A stretch of 46,674 nucleotides of DNA from an uncultured Acidimicrobiales bacterium (GTDB taxonomy: Bacteria; Actinomycetota; Acidimicrobiia; Acidimicrobiales; SZUA-35): assembly GCA_937976305.1 (NCBI GenBank), contig CALJSB010000073.1, positions 1 through 46,674 of the forward strand, read 5' to 3'. The translations under genes and the position numbers were made by a program. Under the pieces are notes generated by a model. It was not told the origin of the DNA, did no database searches, and worked only from the letters and a program-made list of their open reading frames with translations. Of this stretch, positions 33,271 to 41,533 are shown one piece after another. Every line of letters starts with the position of its first letter. The first letter of the stretch is position 1.

Positions 33271-36200
33271 ATGATCTGGCGTCTCGAGGTTTGCAGCACT
33301 GCTGGGACCTTTGACGTCATGGTCGATGCCGACCTTGCGTCTTCGACCAAGGATCTGGTTGCTGAGCTCGAGCGCCTTGGCTTTGTTGGCGCAACGGCGT
33401 CAGGTAGTGAGCCGGTGCATGTCGATGGCGTCGATGTCACATCGGTGGACACGATTGGCGAGTTGCCATTGCGGCACGGCTCGACGGTCCACGTCGGCAC
33501 AGTCGAAGAGAGCGTCTCCCCGGATCTGGCCACGAACACGGGACTCCAGTTGGTGTCCCTGTTCGGGCCAGACGCCGGTCGACGTTGGACGATCGGCCCT
33601 GGTCGCTGGAGCATTGGCCGGTCGGCACACAACCATGTGGTGCTTGCTGACGGCTTGATGTCGGGAGCACATGCGGTTTTGACGGTTGGCGGTGATCTCG
33701 AACTCTCGATACAAGACCTCGCCTCCACGAACGGAACCTTCGTTGAGGGGCGCCCGCTGAGCGACGGGCACGCCGGGTTCGCCACCAATCAGTACATACA
33801 ACTTGGAAGTTCCGTTCTATCGGTCGTCGACATTTCGGCGGCCGAGTTGGCCGTTGTGCAAGACGAGCCCGGCCCTGACGTGGCCCTTCAGCGCCGTTTT
33901 CGCGAGGCCGAAGCACCGTTGCCGCGACGCCTCACTCCGCCGTCAGAACCGTCGGACACCAGCAGCAACAGTTCGTGGTGGCGTGCGTTGATGCCGCTGG
34001 TGACGGGTATCGGTTTCGCCTACCTGACTGGCCGGTGGGAGTTCCTTCTCATCATGGCTCTGGCCCCAATCGTCTTTGCGGTCGACATGTACCGGAAGAA
34101 GCGTCAGAAGATCGCCGACACCGCCGCTGCGCTCGCCAACTACGAGCGAGAGAAGGCGGCCTTCGACGCATCAGTTGGTCAGCTTCGTGACGAGGAACGG
34201 TCTCGGCAGCGCAATGCGGCAATCGGCGGTGGTGTCGGTGCGCTGCTGGCGACGGTTCGCCATCGCCGACTTTGGGAGCGACTGCCCAGCGACGCTGACT
34301 TCGCCAACCTCACTGTTGGGCTCGCCGCATTGCCATCGGAGATCGATGCTGGTGACCACGACGAGATCCTCGGTGCGCCGACGCTTTGGGGAACACCGCT
34401 TCAGGCCTCGCTGCTCGAGACCGGATGCGTGAGCTTGTTGGGGCCAACGCCCCGTACCCGCAGCCTGCAGCGGGCGATGGTTGTCGGTCTCGGTGCATCG
34501 CACTCGCCGGCTGATCTCAACATGTGGATCTTCTCTGATGAGGATGCAGTCGACGAGTGGCGATTTGCCCGCTGGCTTCCCCATGCGTTTTCTGGCGCTC
34601 GGACATCCTCGATCGCCTTCACGAAAGCCGACCGGGCCGCCTTGCTCAGCGCGTTGAAGCAGATCCTTGATACCCGCTCTGATGCAGCTGAGCATGGCGA
34701 ACAATCCGGTGCACCGACCCCGTTGCATCTGGTTGTTGTCGACCGGGCGACTCTCATTGCGGACGCAGATCTCACCGATTTGCTCCTCCGCGGCCCTGAC
34801 GTTGGCATCATCGCTCTCGTTGCCGATCCGGTGATCACACCTGAGGGTGTCAACGGCACGCTCACGCTGGGCACGGCGGCCGACGATGCGACCTATGAGA
34901 GCCGAGTTCAGCCATTGGTCCCCGATCTCCGCACCGCCGAGATGGATCCGGCCACGGCCGAGGTGGCTGCACGGGCTCTCGCCACGCTTCGGCCAACGAT
35001 GACCGGCGAGGGCAGCACCGGAATGAACGGCGTCGTGCATCTCACCGAGATGCTCGGGCTCGAGGGAATCACTCCGCAGCAGCTTGTCGACCGCTGGGAT
35101 CGGATGTCTCCACAAACCGCGGCCACGATCGGCATGTCGAGCGAGATGCCGATGACGATCGACATCGCAGAGCACGGACCGCACGGCCTCGTTGGCGGCA
35201 TGTCGGGTTCTGGCAAGACAGAGTTCTTGATGACGCTCCTCAGTTCGCTGTGTCTCAACAACCATCCTGACGACCTGGCCATTGTGATCGTCGACTTCAA
35301 AGGCGGTGTCGACCACGCCCTCACCTCACAGCTGCCGCACGTTGTTGGTCTGTCGACCAACCTTCACATCGGAGCCTTCAAGCGAACCATCGACCTGCTC
35401 GACGCTGAGCAGCGGCGCCGTCAGTCGCTCCTGGCCGGTATCGGAGGAGATCTCGATGCGTACCGAACGGCTCGTTTGAGTCAGCCCGATCTGCCGCCGC
35501 TTCCGCGGTTGTTGGTGATCGTGGATGAATTCAGCGAACTGCTGGCGAGCGATGAGGGCAAGGAGCGGCTTCAAGAGCTCGTGCGTGTGACTCGCATCGG
35601 CCGCGCCCTCGGCGTGCACCTCTTGTTGGTCACGCAGAACTTCGAGGGACAGCTTCCTCCCCAGGTCGAAGCCAATGCAGGCCTGCGCGTGTGTCTCCGC
35701 GTGATGAAGCCAAGCCATTCGAAGGTGGTGCTCGACTCGGGAGTCGCCTCGACGATTCCCGACACCCGAGTGGGCCGGGCCTACGCCCGTTTGAATGGCC
35801 GAGATCTTGTTGAGTTCCAGACCGCTCGGGTTGCGGGGCGACGTCGTGACCTTGCCACTGGGCCTCCGCCGTTGGAGATCCAGCGCACGCCGGTCGAGGC
35901 ACTGTGCACTGCGGCGACGCAACGCCGGGAAGGCAAGCCGCCGACCGATGAGACCGACATGTCTGCCCTGATCGCCACGTGTTGGGACGCTGTCGAGGCC
36001 ACTGGCTGGAGCACGAGCGCAGTGCCATGGCCAACCGAACTGCCTGCCGAACCTGATCTTCGAGAGGTGCTTCCGTTGTGGGAGCCCGTCGTGGGGTCTG
36101 CACCGATCGCAATCGCCGATTGCCCAGACCAGCAGCGACACGATGTGTTGGCGATCACCGAGAGCGACGAGCAGGTGCTGTTCTTGGGTGGGCCTGGTGC

Positions 36201-37551
36201 GGCGCTTGGTGAGGCAATGATCACGACGGCGACGTCACTCGCCGTGCTCCACAGCCCGGACGATCTCCACATCCACGCGATCGACCTCGAGGGTGCTGGG
36301 TTGGTGCAACTTCAATCGCTGCCACACGTCGGCACCATCGCGACCCGAGACGAAGCACTTTCGCTGCAGTTGCTCAAGTATCTGAACACCGAAGTGGCTG
36401 AACGGCGTGCGGCCATGGTCACCCGAGGCGTGACCCACTTCGCTGAGATCAACGGTGCGCAGGGCTCGGACCGTCGACCCGACATCACCGTTTTCGTGGC
36501 TGGCGCTGACCGCATGGTCCGCCGGGGCGAGGACCGCAGTCAGCTGCTCTCGCCGCTGCTGAACCTCTTGTCGGAGGCGATCAACACGGGCGTGTGGGTT
36601 GTGCTTGCCGGTTTGCCGGCCGTTGCTGATTCACGACTTGGCTCCAATATCGAGCGTCGCTTTGTCTTCAAGATGCCGGGCGACGTCAAGGCCGCTTCCT
36701 ATGGTGCGCCGCGAGAGTTGTCGGCCGATCTCGAGAACGCAGGTCGGTGTGTCGACGTCAACAACAAGCTCCTGGTGCAGTTTGCTTCCGTCAAGGATCC
36801 AGTTGAGGTTGCCGAACGGCTTGCCGACAAGTGGCCAGCCGAGAGCGTCTTGAACCGACCGAAGACCTTCGTGAGCGTGACCTGGCCGTACCCGATGGAG
36901 AACATCGACATCGCCTACCTGCAAGCTCCGAGCGATCTGGTCCGTCCTCTGCCGATCGGTGTCGACATCGATACCGGCGAGGTTGCATGGGTCGACGCCG
37001 AAGAAGATGGCCCCGTGATGACGGTTGCCGGTGGCCCGAAGAGCGGCCGAAGCACAACGCTCATCTCGATCGCTCGAATGGCGAAGACTGTTGGTTGGCA
37101 CACGATTGCGATCGCTGGATCACGCCGGTCCCCGATCCTGGCCGATGAGCACCAAGCGTTGTTTGACGTTGTTTGTTCTGCTCGCCGGTTTGCCAGCGAG
37201 GCTGCGCCGCAACTTGGCGAGCTACCTGCCGACGCTCCGGTCCTGCTGCTCGTCGATGATCTTCATCGGATTGATGCTGACGATCTCGACCTCGGTGACT
37301 TCTTCTCGAGTGGTCGACCCGTCGCTGCGTTGATTGCCGCGTCACCCGACTTTCTCGGTGGGCGTGATGACGCCCTTCGGCTATTCCCGGCCGCCCGAGG
37401 CGGCGTGCTCGTGGCGCCGACTGGATTCTCTGACGGGTCGGCGATCGGCCTCAGCGGTCGACTGACCGACGAGCAACGAGCCAACCCTCGCGCTGGGCGA
37501 GGTCTGCTTGGCATCGCCGGCGAAGCCCGAGAGATCCAAATCCCGCTGTAA
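33271..37551 (+). CDS. FHA-FtsK/SpoIIIE ATPase of a type VII secretion-like system (EssC/EccC-like)
   Basis: 1426 residues. Residues 1-75 look ubiquitin-like (as in YukD/EsaB or EccD). An FHA domain follows at ~90-190 with G-R-S-A-H, S-G-A-H and S-T-N-G-T. Two transmembrane helices lie at ~236-275. Three FtsK-type ATPase modules follow: P-loop 1 G-M-S-G-S-G-K-T (near 644) is intact with V-D-F-K-G-G after it; P-loop 2 G-G-P-G-A-A-L-G (near 973) lacks Lys and Ser/Thr; P-loop 3 G-P-K-S-G-R-S-T (near 1254) has Arg for Lys. Membrane motor that exports WXG100 proteins. ATG at 33271, 9 bp after the WXG100 stop. Confidence 0.92.
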   Translation: MIWRLEVCSTAGTFDVMVDADLASSTKDLVAELERLGFVGATASGSEPVHVDGVDVTSVDTIGELPLRHGSTVHVGTVEESVSPDLATNTGLQLVSLFGPDAGRRWTIGPGRWSIGRSAHNHVVLADGLMSGAHAVLTVGGDLELSIQDLASTNGTFVEGRPLSDGHAGFATNQYIQLGSSVLSVVDISAAELAVVQDEPGPDVALQRRFREAEAPLPRRLTPPSEPSDTSSNSSWWRALMPLVTGIGFAYLTGRWEFLLIMALAPIVFAVDMYRKKRQKIADTAAALANYEREKAAFDASVGQLRDEERSRQRNAAIGGGVGALLATVRHRRLWERLPSDADFANLTVGLAALPSEIDAGDHDEILGAPTLWGTPLQASLLETGCVSLLGPTPRTRSLQRAMVVGLGASHSPADLNMWIFSDEDAVDEWRFARWLPHAFSGARTSSIAFTKADRAALLSALKQILDTRSDAAEHGEQSGAPTPLHLVVVDRATLIADADLTDLLLRGPDVGIIALVADPVITPEGVNGTLTLGTAADDATYESRVQPLVPDLRTAEMDPATAEVAARALATLRPTMTGEGSTGMNGVVHLTEMLGLEGITPQQLVDRWDRMSPQTAATIGMSSEMPMTIDIAEHGPHGLVGGMSGSGKTEFLMTLLSSLCLNNHPDDLAIVIVDFKGGVDHALTSQLPHVVGLSTNLHIGAFKRTIDLLDAEQRRRQSLLAGIGGDLDAYRTARLSQPDLPPLPRLLVIVDEFSELLASDEGKERLQELVRVTRIGRALGVHLLLVTQNFEGQLPPQVEANAGLRVCLRVMKPSHSKVVLDSGVASTIPDTRVGRAYARLNGRDLVEFQTARVAGRRRDLATGPPPLEIQRTPVEALCTAATQRREGKPPTDETDMSALIATCWDAVEATGWSTSAVPWPTELPAEPDLREVLPLWEPVVGSAPIAIADCPDQQRHDVLAITESDEQVLFLGGPGAALGEAMITTATSLAVLHSPDDLHIHAIDLEGAGLVQLQSLPHVGTIATRDEALSLQLLKYLNTEVAERRAAMVTRGVTHFAEINGAQGSDRRPDITVFVAGADRMVRRGEDRSQLLSPLLNLLSEAINTGVWVVLAGLPAVADSRLGSNIERRFVFKMPGDVKAASYGAPRELSADLENAGRCVDVNNKLLVQFASVKDPVEVAERLADKWPAESVLNRPKTFVSVTWPYPMENIDIAYLQAPSDLVRPLPIGVDIDTGEVAWVDAEEDGPVMTVAGGPKSGRSTTLISIARMAKTVGWHTIAIAGSRRSPILADEHQALFDVVCSARRFASEAAPQLGELPADAPVLLLVDDLHRIDADDLDLGDFFSSGRPVAALIAASPDFLGGRDDALRLFPAARGGVLVAPTGFSDGSAIGLSGRLTDEQRANPRAGRGLLGIAGEAREIQIPL

Positions 37552-37578
37552 CTCGCGCTCCAGCCCTTGCCCGTCTAC

Positions 37579-37628
37579 CGAACTGGAGGCCGGTACCGGC
37601 GGAAACGCCGGTGGGAGCCTCCAGAACC
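37579..37628. repeat. Palindromic intergenic element, copy 4
   Basis: CGAACTGGAGGCCGGTACCG at the left and GGAGCCTCCAGAACC at the right. Near identical to copy 3. First of two copies, 12 bp apart, between the ATPase and the convergent molybdenum hydroxylase. Confidence 0.92.
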
Positions 37629-37640
37629 GGGAGCAAGAGG

Positions 37641-37690
37641 CGAACTGGAGGCCCCTGCCGACTGTTTCGCCGGTGGGAGCCTCCAGAACG
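37641..37690. repeat. Palindromic intergenic element, copy 5
   Basis: Same arms as copy 4 in the same orientation, but the centre reads TGTTTCG where copies 3 and 4 have GAAACG, i.e. the loop is inverted relative to the arms. Tandem with copy 4. Confidence 0.9.
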
Positions 37691-37716
37691 GAGTGTTGTT
37701 GACGTTTCAGACCTGA

Positions 37717-37730
37717 CCCCTAGAAAGGGG
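37717..37730. terminator. Short hairpin before the molybdenum hydroxylase stop
   Basis: CCCCT-AGAA-AGGGG. Five-base-pair GC stem with a tetraloop, 9 bp from the end of the minus-strand gene. No T-run on either side. Possible terminator for that gene. Confidence 0.4.
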
Positions 37731-37739
37731 AGAGGTGGG

Positions 37740-40040
37740 TTAGTTGGCGGCGTTGATGGCTGACCAGACCGTCTCGGCGGTGAGTGGCATGTCCATGTGC
37801 TTCACGCCCATGTGCGAGACCGCATCGATCACGGCGTTGTGGATTGCCGGGGTCGAACCAATCGTGCCTGACTCGCCGATGCCCTTGGCGCCCAGCGGGT
37901 TGCGGGGCGATGGGGTCTCGGTGTTCGAGGCTTCGAAGTTGATGAGCTCAGCTGCCGAAGGGATGGCGTAGTCCATCAGGTTTGACGTGATGGGGTTGCC
38001 AGCCTCGTCGTACACGACCTGCTCAAAGAGCGCCTGCGCTGCACCCTGAGCGATACCGCCGTGCTGCTGACCCTGTACCAACATCGGGTTGACGATCTTG
38101 CCGCAGTCATCGACTGCGATGTGGCGAAGCATGGTGACCTCGCCAGTGTCAGTGTCGACCTCGACCATCGAGACGTGGCTGCCGAACGGGAAGGTCGAGT
38201 CGGAACCGTCGAAGTCGAGTTCGTGTGACAAGCCTGGCTCCATTCCTTCAGGACGCTTCGAATCGTCGTTGGCAGCAGCGGCCAGATCAGCCCAGCTGAG
38301 CGCCTTGGCCGGCACACCGGCAACTTGCAGGCCACCGTCGGCCGTCTCGATGTCGGACTCTGAAGCTTCGAGCATGTGAGCGGCGAGCTGCTTGGCCTTG
38401 GCCAGCACCGTCTCTGACGCCACGTGCACGGCCGAGCCTGCCGTTTGCAGTGAGCGTGAGCCCATCGTTCCGGTGCCACGAGGAATCTCGTTGGTGTCCG
38501 ACTGGAGGAGCGTGACGTCTTGCATGTCGACGCCGAGCATGTCGCTCACGATCATCGAGAAGGCCGTGTCGTGACCCTGACCGTGTGAGCTGGTGCCCAC
38601 GCGTGCGGTCACAGAGCCGTCTTCGTTGATCTCGACAGCGCCGTATTCGACGTGCATGCCGGCGGGGGCGGTCACCTCGACGTAGGAGCTGACGCCGATA
38701 CCGATCTGCTTGGCATCGCCAGCCTCACGACGAGCGGCTTGCTCGGCTCGCATGTCGGCGTAGCCGGCTGCCTCGAGTGCTGCGTCAAGAGCCTTCTCGT
38801 ATTCGCCGCAGTCGTAGTTGGCACCGCCGTGTGTGGTGAGCGGGAAGTCCTCGGGTTGGAGGAAGTTCTTGCGCCGCAGTTCGGCCGGATCGATGCCGAG
38901 CTCCATGGCGGCGATGTCCATCACACGCTCGAGCACCTGGGTGGCCTCGGGGCGTCCGGCGCCTCGGTAGGCACCGATGGGTGTCTTGTTGGTGGTGGCG
39001 GTCACGCCGTTGAAGCGCAGCACTGGCATGGCGTAGACACCCTGAGCCATCGTCTGGGTGAACAGCGGCAGGATGGCGCCGATGCCGGGGTAGGCGCCAG
39101 CGTCGGCAACGCAGTTGACGTCGAGGCCGGTGATCATGCCGTCTTTGGTGAGGCCCAGCTTGGCGTCGAGGAACATGTCGCGCCCCTGCACCATGTTGAC
39201 CATGTTCTCGGAGCGAATCTCGGTCCAGCGGACTGCCGTGCCGAGTTCGAGCGCAGCCTTCGTGGTGAGCATGAACTCGCTGTAGGCGCCGGCCTTGGGG
39301 CCGAAGCCACCACCGACGGCCGGAGCGACCACTCGGACGTTGTCGGGATCGAGGCCGAGCAAGCCGACGAGCGGCTCCTTGATGGCCACGGGGTTCTGGC
39401 TCGAAATCCACACGTCGATGCTGTCGCCGTCAGGGATCGCAACGCAGCCGTTCGGCTCCATCGGCACACCAGCGAGGCGCTGGCTGTACATCGAACACTC
39501 AGCAATGTGCTCGGCGCCTTCCATCGGATCTGGATCGTCGTCGCCGGCACCGACTGCGGTGGCGAACACGATGTTGGAGCCGTGCGCTTCGATCAGCACC
39601 GGGGCCCCATCAGCGATGGCGTCCTTTGCGCTGGTGAGCACGGGCAGCGGGTCGTAGTCGACCACGACGTTCTCAGCGGCGTCTTGGGCTTGGGCCAGTG
39701 ACTCAGCAATGACCATGGCAACGATGTCGCCGACGTAGCGAACCTTGCCGGTGGCGAGCATCGGGCGGGCCGTCTCAGGCGGCATCATCGGGAAGCCGAG
39801 GAAGGGCGGGAGCTCGAAGCTGTCAGCGGTGTAGACCGCCTTCACGCCGGGCATGCCGGCGGCCGCTGACGAGTCGATGTTGCCGAGCGTGGCGTGAGCG
39901 AAGGGCGAGCGCACGAAGTGCACATGGAGTGCGCCGGGTGCGTCGAGGTCGCCGGAGTACTTGCGGTCACCCACGAGTAGCCCGGGGTCTTCCTTGCGGA
40001 GAACCGCGTTCCCGAGAATCGAACCCTTGACGTCGGTCAT
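37740..40040 (-). CDS. Xanthine dehydrogenase/CoxL-like molybdenum hydroxylase, large subunit
   Basis: 766 residues. Molybdopterin-binding subunit of the xanthine/aldehyde oxidase family, which hydroxylates aldehydes, N-heterocycles or related substrates using water. A-Y-R-G-A-G-R-P-E is the form II (not true CO dehydrogenase) signature, and G-A-K-G-I-G-E-S-G contains the catalytic Glu. Q-N-P...G-G-G-F-G-P-K is a molybdopterin site. The ATG at 40040 has AGGAG upstream. The FAD (CoxM-like) and 2Fe-2S (CoxS-like) subunits normally next to it are not in the window, so they are encoded elsewhere or this enzyme borrows them. Confidence 0.92.
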   Translation of the reverse strand: MTDVKGSILGNAVLRKEDPGLLVGDRKYSGDLDAPGALHVHFVRSPFAHATLGNIDSSAAAGMPGVKAVYTADSFELPPFLGFPMMPPETARPMLATGKVRYVGDIVAMVIAESLAQAQDAAENVVVDYDPLPVLTSAKDAIADGAPVLIEAHGSNIVFATAVGAGDDDPDPMEGAEHIAECSMYSQRLAGVPMEPNGCVAIPDGDSIDVWISSQNPVAIKEPLVGLLGLDPDNVRVVAPAVGGGFGPKAGAYSEFMLTTKAALELGTAVRWTEIRSENMVNMVQGRDMFLDAKLGLTKDGMITGLDVNCVADAGAYPGIGAILPLFTQTMAQGVYAMPVLRFNGVTATTNKTPIGAYRGAGRPEATQVLERVMDIAAMELGIDPAELRRKNFLQPEDFPLTTHGGANYDCGEYEKALDAALEAAGYADMRAEQAARREAGDAKQIGIGVSSYVEVTAPAGMHVEYGAVEINEDGSVTARVGTSSHGQGHDTAFSMIVSDMLGVDMQDVTLLQSDTNEIPRGTGTMGSRSLQTAGSAVHVASETVLAKAKQLAAHMLEASESDIETADGGLQVAGVPAKALSWADLAAAANDDSKRPEGMEPGLSHELDFDGSDSTFPFGSHVSMVEVDTDTGEVTMLRHIAVDDCGKIVNPMLVQGQQHGGIAQGAAQALFEQVVYDEAGNPITSNLMDYAIPSAAELINFEASNTETPSPRNPLGAKGIGESGTIGSTPAIHNAVIDAVSHMGVKHMDMPLTAETVWSAINAAN

Positions 40041-40194
40041 GTTTGCTCCTGAGTGAGAGGCGGGACAGTCGCCCATGATTATTCACCAAAACCGTGTCGG
40101 AGTTCACACTGAACGCGCAGAAGACTCCGGTGGACGTCGGGCGGGGTCAGGGCGACGATCCGGACCGACCAGTCTCATCTAGGATTTTCCAACG

Positions 40195-41493
40195 ATGTTT
40201 GTGCGCTCACGACGGTGTCAGGCAGTGGCGCTCGCAGCCGTTGTGGCCCTTTCTGCCTGCACCGCGAGCGAGCCCGACGCAACGACAGGCACGACACTTC
40301 GATCTGGTGACGCGGTTGCAGCTGCTGAGACGACAACCGCCCAGCCCTCAACTACTCAGTCGTCAACCACCCAGCCACCAACGACCGAGCCCACAACAAC
40401 GACTGGGCCCACCTCAACGACCGAGCCCGACAACACGCCGGTTGTCATTGACGGTGGCGAGTGGCAGATCACCGAGAAAGAGATCGCCGAGCTGCACGAG
40501 TTCGTAGAAGTCACCCACGAACTCGAGTTCACCAGCCCGGTTGAGGTGAACACCCTCGAAGACATCGGGCGCGAGTTCGCGATCGGGTTCGAGCCGATCG
40601 AGGAGCCCGAGTGGGTGCTGATGCGAGCATTCCGCCTCGTCCCAGATGATCTGAACCGATCCGATGCCAACCAGATCCGCCTCGATCGAATCCGTGGTGT
40701 GTGTTGTGACCGGGGCGAAGACCGAACGCTCTCGGTTTCGGTCGAGATTCAAAGCACCGAAGCCGAGACCGAAACAATCATCGTGCACGAGCTCGTGCAC
40801 GCTCTTCATCGTCAAAACGTTCGAGAGTTCGGAGGCGAGCCGACAAGCGAACGGCCCTACCCGTGGGCTGCCGCCCTCGAGGGCGTGCCGCAATACGTTG
40901 CTTTTGCCTACGTGCAATCCCTGCCAGAAGCAGAGCGCCAAGCGGTCGAACCCGAGTTGCCGATCATCACCGATTCGCTCGCAGCTCAGACGGGCGCTGG
41001 CCCCACTGACTTTCTCAACTTCGTGTACGGCACCGGGCCGACATTCACCGAGAGTGTGGTTGACGAACTCGGTGTCGATGGCTTGATCGAACTGATCCGC
41101 AACCCCCCGGCGACGAACGAGCAAGTGCTGTTTCCCGACAGCTACCTCGATGGAGAGACTGCGGTTGCGGTCGAGCGACCGATCGTTACAGAGGGCCTCG
41201 TGCTCCACGAAGGCACGCTCGGGGTGGCGATGCTCTCCTTCGCCCTCGATCTCGACCAAGCGGCCGAACTCGCGGCGCTGCAGGGCTGGGCCGGCGACAG
41301 CTATGTGAGCTACCGACTCGATGATCGGCTCTGCGTCGCTGCCAACGTGATGATGGACTCCGCCGAGGACGCGCTCCTTCTCGACACGGGCCTGCAAACA
41401 GCTCTCGGTAACGACGGGTCGTCTGGCCTCAGCTCTTCGGTCGATGGCTCCTTGCTCACGTTCACGTCGTGCGGCGACGTCGACCCGATCTAG
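40195..41493 (+). CDS. Lipoprotein with HExxH zinc-peptidase motif
   Basis: 432 residues. Signal peptide with lipobox L-S-A-C, then a ~50-residue Thr/Pro/Glu linker. The motif H-E-L-V-H (His198-Glu199-His202) sits in a helix preceded by T-E-T-I-I-V, and an Ala-Leu-Glu-Gly segment about 30 residues later could supply the third zinc ligand, as in gluzincins. Cysteines in V-C-C-D and L-C-V and the C-terminal S-C-G suggest disulphides. Family not recognised; proteolytic activity is inferred from the motif only. Divergent from the molybdenum hydroxylase (154 bp between, with no gene). Confidence 0.78.
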   Translation: MFVRSRRCQAVALAAVVALSACTASEPDATTGTTLRSGDAVAAAETTTAQPSTTQSSTTQPPTTEPTTTTGPTSTTEPDNTPVVIDGGEWQITEKEIAELHEFVEVTHELEFTSPVEVNTLEDIGREFAIGFEPIEEPEWVLMRAFRLVPDDLNRSDANQIRLDRIRGVCCDRGEDRTLSVSVEIQSTEAETETIIVHELVHALHRQNVREFGGEPTSERPYPWAAALEGVPQYVAFAYVQSLPEAERQAVEPELPIITDSLAAQTGAGPTDFLNFVYGTGPTFTESVVDELGVDGLIELIRNPPATNEQVLFPDSYLDGETAVAVERPIVTEGLVLHEGTLGVAMLSFALDLDQAAELAALQGWAGDSYVSYRLDDRLCVAANVMMDSAEDALLLDTGLQTALGNDGSSGLSSSVDGSLLTFTSCGDVDPI

Positions 41494-41510
41494 AGCGACC
41501 GTACGTCGCT
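41494..41510. terminator. Hairpin between convergent genes
   Basis: AGCGAC (41494-41499), loop CGTAC, GTCGCT (41505-41510), directly after the lipoprotein stop and 23 bp before the end of the methyltransferase. No T-run. Probable terminator; not a copy of the palindromic element. Confidence 0.45.
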
Positions 41511-41533
41511 GCAAATGAGACGGTGGCCGCGAA

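Noticed and set aside
34171-35316. 381-codon minus-strand frame inside the EssC-like gene
   Set aside because: It lies opposite the intact P-loop module and has no recognisable sequence features.
16377-37551. Classical mycobacterial ESX or Firmicute Ess locus
   Set aside because: EccB, EccD, EccE, mycosin, PE/PPE genes and EssA/EssB/EsaA-like genes are not present; only the ATPase and WXG100 protein are shared.
37579-37690. Tandem palindromes as the start of a CRISPR array
   Set aside because: Only two units 12 bp apart, with scattered single copies elsewhere; no spacers of regular length and no cas genes.
38652-39701. 349-codon plus-strand frame opposite the molybdenum hydroxylase
   Set aside because: Shadow of a well-conserved enzyme; His/Gly/Val-rich composition is typical of antisense translation.
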